Shown one piece after another: positions 61,971-64,000 of a stretch of DNA of 64,000 nucleotides; within the stretch, counting starts at the first letter, position 1, and the number at the start of each line of letters is the position of its first letter. The notes below the pieces were generated by a model that worked only from the letters and a program-made list of their open reading frames with translations, was not told the origin of the DNA and made no database searches. This DNA comes from Sphaerochaeta sp. (lineage in GTDB: Bacteria; Spirochaetota; Spirochaetia; Sphaerochaetales; Sphaerochaetaceae): positions 1-64,000 of the forward strand of contig JAEINL010000011.1 of the NCBI GenBank assembly GCA_016342655.1, written 5' to 3'. The position numbers and the translations under genes were made by a program.

Positions 61971-64000
61971 TCACATTCCAAATCCGGGCATTACGCCACC
62001 GAGCATTCCACCGCCACCGAAGAACAAACCCATCTGGCTTCCAAGGCCTGGATCAGGAGGACCACCTCCCATGCCGAATGAATCGAGATAGGCAGGAGGC
62101 ATAACCGGGTCGATGGGCTCTCCCATGCCAAAATAGTCGGGAGGTGCTGGAGGCCCTCCAGGGCCTGGTGTTCCCATGGGCATCCGATCATCCGAAGGAG
62201 TCTGGTCAGAACCTGTATTTCCATCAGAAGATGCACTGCTGTCCTGTGGCAGGGCATGTACCTGGATAGCCTTCAGGGCAGTACCGACAGAACCATCCTT
62301 TCCAACCGCTTGGACAGTTAGGATATGCTCGCCTGCACTGATGTTGGGCAGGTTTTCAAAGGAAAGGCTATACCCTGTACCCAGAACACCATCAAGGTGG
62401 GATCGCCAGCTGAAGGACGCTGCCTCAAGAGCCTTGCCATCCCGGTCTACACCACTTGCCGTCAAGCTCACCTTTGCACCCTTCTGTACGATCAAGAGCT
62501 CTTCGGATCCCTCAATCAGGACAGAGATGCGGTCAAGGACCTTCAGCAGGATGGAGGAACTGGCTTCCAACTTGTCTCCTGCGTATGCCTCGACTGTGAT
62601 CGAACGGTCTCCTGCTCGCAAGAGGGCCGCAGAGAGATCCAAGGTGAGGCCTGTAGCAATAGGATCGGGTGAGAGATCGCTGCTCCACTGGACCTTGTCT
62701 ACCGTAGGAAGGTCGGAGAGGGTTGCCGTGATCTGGACAGGCTCACCACTGAGGTCAAACTGAGCTGGGGCACCCTCAATGAAGACACCCTTCCTGCTTG
62801 CATAGAGGTTCAGGCTTGTTGCAGAGCTTCTTTGCACTCCATTCTCCCGGGCATTGACCACAACCTCATAGACCCCTTCCTTCACAAACAGTTCAGGTTG
62901 GAGCACAGCAGAAGCTTTCTGTACAGCCTCCCCCATCTCCCACTTCACTGGTAGCACGTTCCCGTTGATGGACAGGGTAAGTACAGGATTGGCAAAGCCA
63001 GTCATAGCTACCTCTAAGGTGACACTCTGGCCAACCCGCTGAATAGCGTCAGCGACAGGGCTTATGACTTGGAGCGTTGCATCGGAGGTGAAGAGTATCG
63101 GGAAATCCCTCCTAAGGATTTCACTACTGCTGCCTTCTCCTCCAGTGGTGTCTGTAAGGACCATGGTCACCACAGCCTCTCCACGAAGCAGCTGTCCAAC
63201 CTCAGCAAAGACAAGATAGGTCTCCTTACCTGCCTTCTCCAATACTCGGTTTCCTTGTCTGACCCTCCATGTTACCTGTGGGTCCCTTCCTCCAGTGAAG
63301 GATGCTCTCAGGGCAAGAGGGGCAGATTTTTCCGTAACGAGATAGGTGGGTAGGCCGTTGTTCACACTAGCCTCAAAAGAGCGAATAGGATCGTAGAACT
63401 GGATAGCAGCCGTTGCACGTGAACTGAGTCGCTGTGCGTCTGTCGCCTCTGCGGTGATGATGCGTTCCCCTGCACTTGAAGGGGTATAGATGACTGGGTT
63501 TCCTATACCAAGAGCCGTCCCGTCCTCTGTCTTCCAGCTGACTGTCCCCTTGAAGCTTTGGTCATCCTCCACCGTTGCAGATAAGATGAGGGGTTCTCCT
63601 GTGAGATACGCTCTTCCTTGTGCAATGCTGGTAATCGTGACCGTAGGCCGTGCATTGACTGTGAAGGAGACCTCTGCCTGTTCACTCTCTCCATCAGAGC
63701 GGTAGACTGCAGAGAGTGTGTAACTACCACTCATCTCCGGAGCCTTCAGGGCATTGATGTCCACAACAGTGTTGCCGTTAAGGAACCAGCTCACATTTGC
63801 GCTGCTTGTTTGTTCAGGCAACCCGATCAGAGTCGGCTTCAAGGCGGTTCCCGCATTGACCATACTTCCATGTGGCCAGTTGATATTGAGTTTCAAAGGC
63901 TCGTTCTTCACGTCGATGAGGACACTCTTTCTTGCCCTCTCACGGTTGTTTGCATCGACAAAAACTGAGGTGATATTTACCGCACCATTCGCTTTGCTGG
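61971..64000 (-). CDS. Large multi-domain exported protein with Ig-like repeats and Pro/Gly/Met-rich tail (partial)
   Basis: The frame is open up to the window edge, so the N-terminus is missing; at least 675 residues are visible. Several bacterial Ig-like or PKD-like domains follow in series (ARPTVTITSIAQGRAYLTGE; PVADAIQRVGQSVTLEVAMT; FDLSGEPVQITATLSDLPTV), each ending in a conserved Val/Ile-rich strand. The last about 75 residues are low complexity (GTPGPGGPPAPPDYFGMG; GGGGMLGGVMPGFGM) and may attach to another surface protein or be disordered. Function not known. A GTG at 63911 is not a start. Confidence 0.7.
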   Translation of the reverse strand, partial: SKANGAVNITSVFVDANNRERARKSVLIDVKNEPLKLNINWPHGSMVNAGTALKPTLIGLPEQTSSANVSWFLNGNTVVDINALKAPEMSGSYTLSAVYRSDGESEQAEVSFTVNARPTVTITSIAQGRAYLTGEPLILSATVEDDQSFKGTVSWKTEDGTALGIGNPVIYTPSSAGERIITAEATDAQRLSSRATAAIQFYDPIRSFEASVNNGLPTYLVTEKSAPLALRASFTGGRDPQVTWRVRQGNRVLEKAGKETYLVFAEVGQLLRGEAVVTMVLTDTTGGEGSSSEILRRDFPILFTSDATLQVISPVADAIQRVGQSVTLEVAMTGFANPVLTLSINGNVLPVKWEMGEAVQKASAVLQPELFVKEGVYEVVVNARENGVQRSSATSLNLYASRKGVFIEGAPAQFDLSGEPVQITATLSDLPTVDKVQWSSDLSPDPIATGLTLDLSAALLRAGDRSITVEAYAGDKLEASSSILLKVLDRISVLIEGSEELLIVQKGAKVSLTASGVDRDGKALEAASFSWRSHLDGVLGTGYSLSFENLPNISAGEHILTVQAVGKDGSVGTALKAIQVHALPQDSSASSDGNTGSDQTPSDDRMPMGTPGPGGPPAPPDYFGMGEPIDPVMPPAYLDSFGMGGGPPDPGLGSQMGLFFGGGGMLGGVMPGFGM

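Noticed and set aside
1-64000. CRISPR arrays
   Set aside because: No series of equal repeats with regular spacers was seen; the repeated sequences are the hairpin element, the 94-bp repeat and the IS borders.

Overview
The window looks like a chromosomal segment of a free-living or gut-associated spirochaete, most likely Sphaerochaeta or a close relative. The inference rests on gene content: archaeal-type split glutamate synthase beside a type III glutamine synthetase, several GGDEF/HD-GYP sensors, ribose-type ABC transport and large exported repeat proteins. No 16S rRNA is present, so the genus is inferred. One tRNA gene (tRNA-Ala, CGC) is present; no rRNA genes or CRISPR arrays were seen.

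Layout. 1-5.3 kb: two acyltransferase-like genes, an exported protein, and a Crp/Fnr regulator divergent from a cupin plus NapH-like ferredoxin pair. 5.6-12.2 kb: a large CHASE3-like/PAS/GGDEF/HD-GYP sensor, an F420-hydrogenase-beta-like protein and two tandem MFS exporters. 12.4-18.8 kb is an accessory region: a HipA-like kinase gene broken by a mobile palindromic repeat, its partner with a resolvase-like HTH, an ABC-three-component defence system (SMEK protein, middle component 6, DUF2326 ATPase) with its own promoter/operator, and a decayed PAS-GGDEF gene. 18.9-24.9 kb: RlmD-like methyltransferase, FAH-family hydrolase, a MarR/DUF6544 pair with two operators, a CPBP protein and RhuM. 24.9-31.2 kb: asnB and the argCJBD operon. 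31.2-35.5 kb: a cytidylate-kinase-like pair and two c-di-GMP genes. 35.6-44.1 kb: a seven-gene LacI-regulated sugar or nucleoside ABC operon plus rbsD and a deoC remnant, bounded by 94-bp direct repeats that copy the 3' end of glnN. 44.1-55.1 kb: the nitrogen assimilation locus, with glnN divergent from a split glutamate synthase operon, glnA, an ANTAR regulator, pyrG and tRNA-Ala. 55.5-59.3 kb: an XRE-ImmA/PIN pair followed by an IS1634-family element with a 26-bp target duplication. 59.4-64 kb: two large exported proteins, the last cut by the window edge.

How the parts work together. asnB, glnN and the glutamate synthase operon each begin with a small hairpin whose six-base loop is AAAGGC (A at loop position 1, G at position 4), and in each case that hairpin overlaps the 5' arm of an intrinsic terminator. 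This is the signature expected for ANTAR-protein antitermination, and an ANTAR protein is encoded at the end of the glutamate synthase-glnA operon. I propose a self-contained nitrogen antitermination regulon.

The second notable system is a dispersed element of about 115-160 bp made of consecutive short hairpins (three copies). Its copy inside the HipA-like gene adds exactly 148 bp and breaks a frame that is restored when the 148 bp is removed, which argues that the element has moved.
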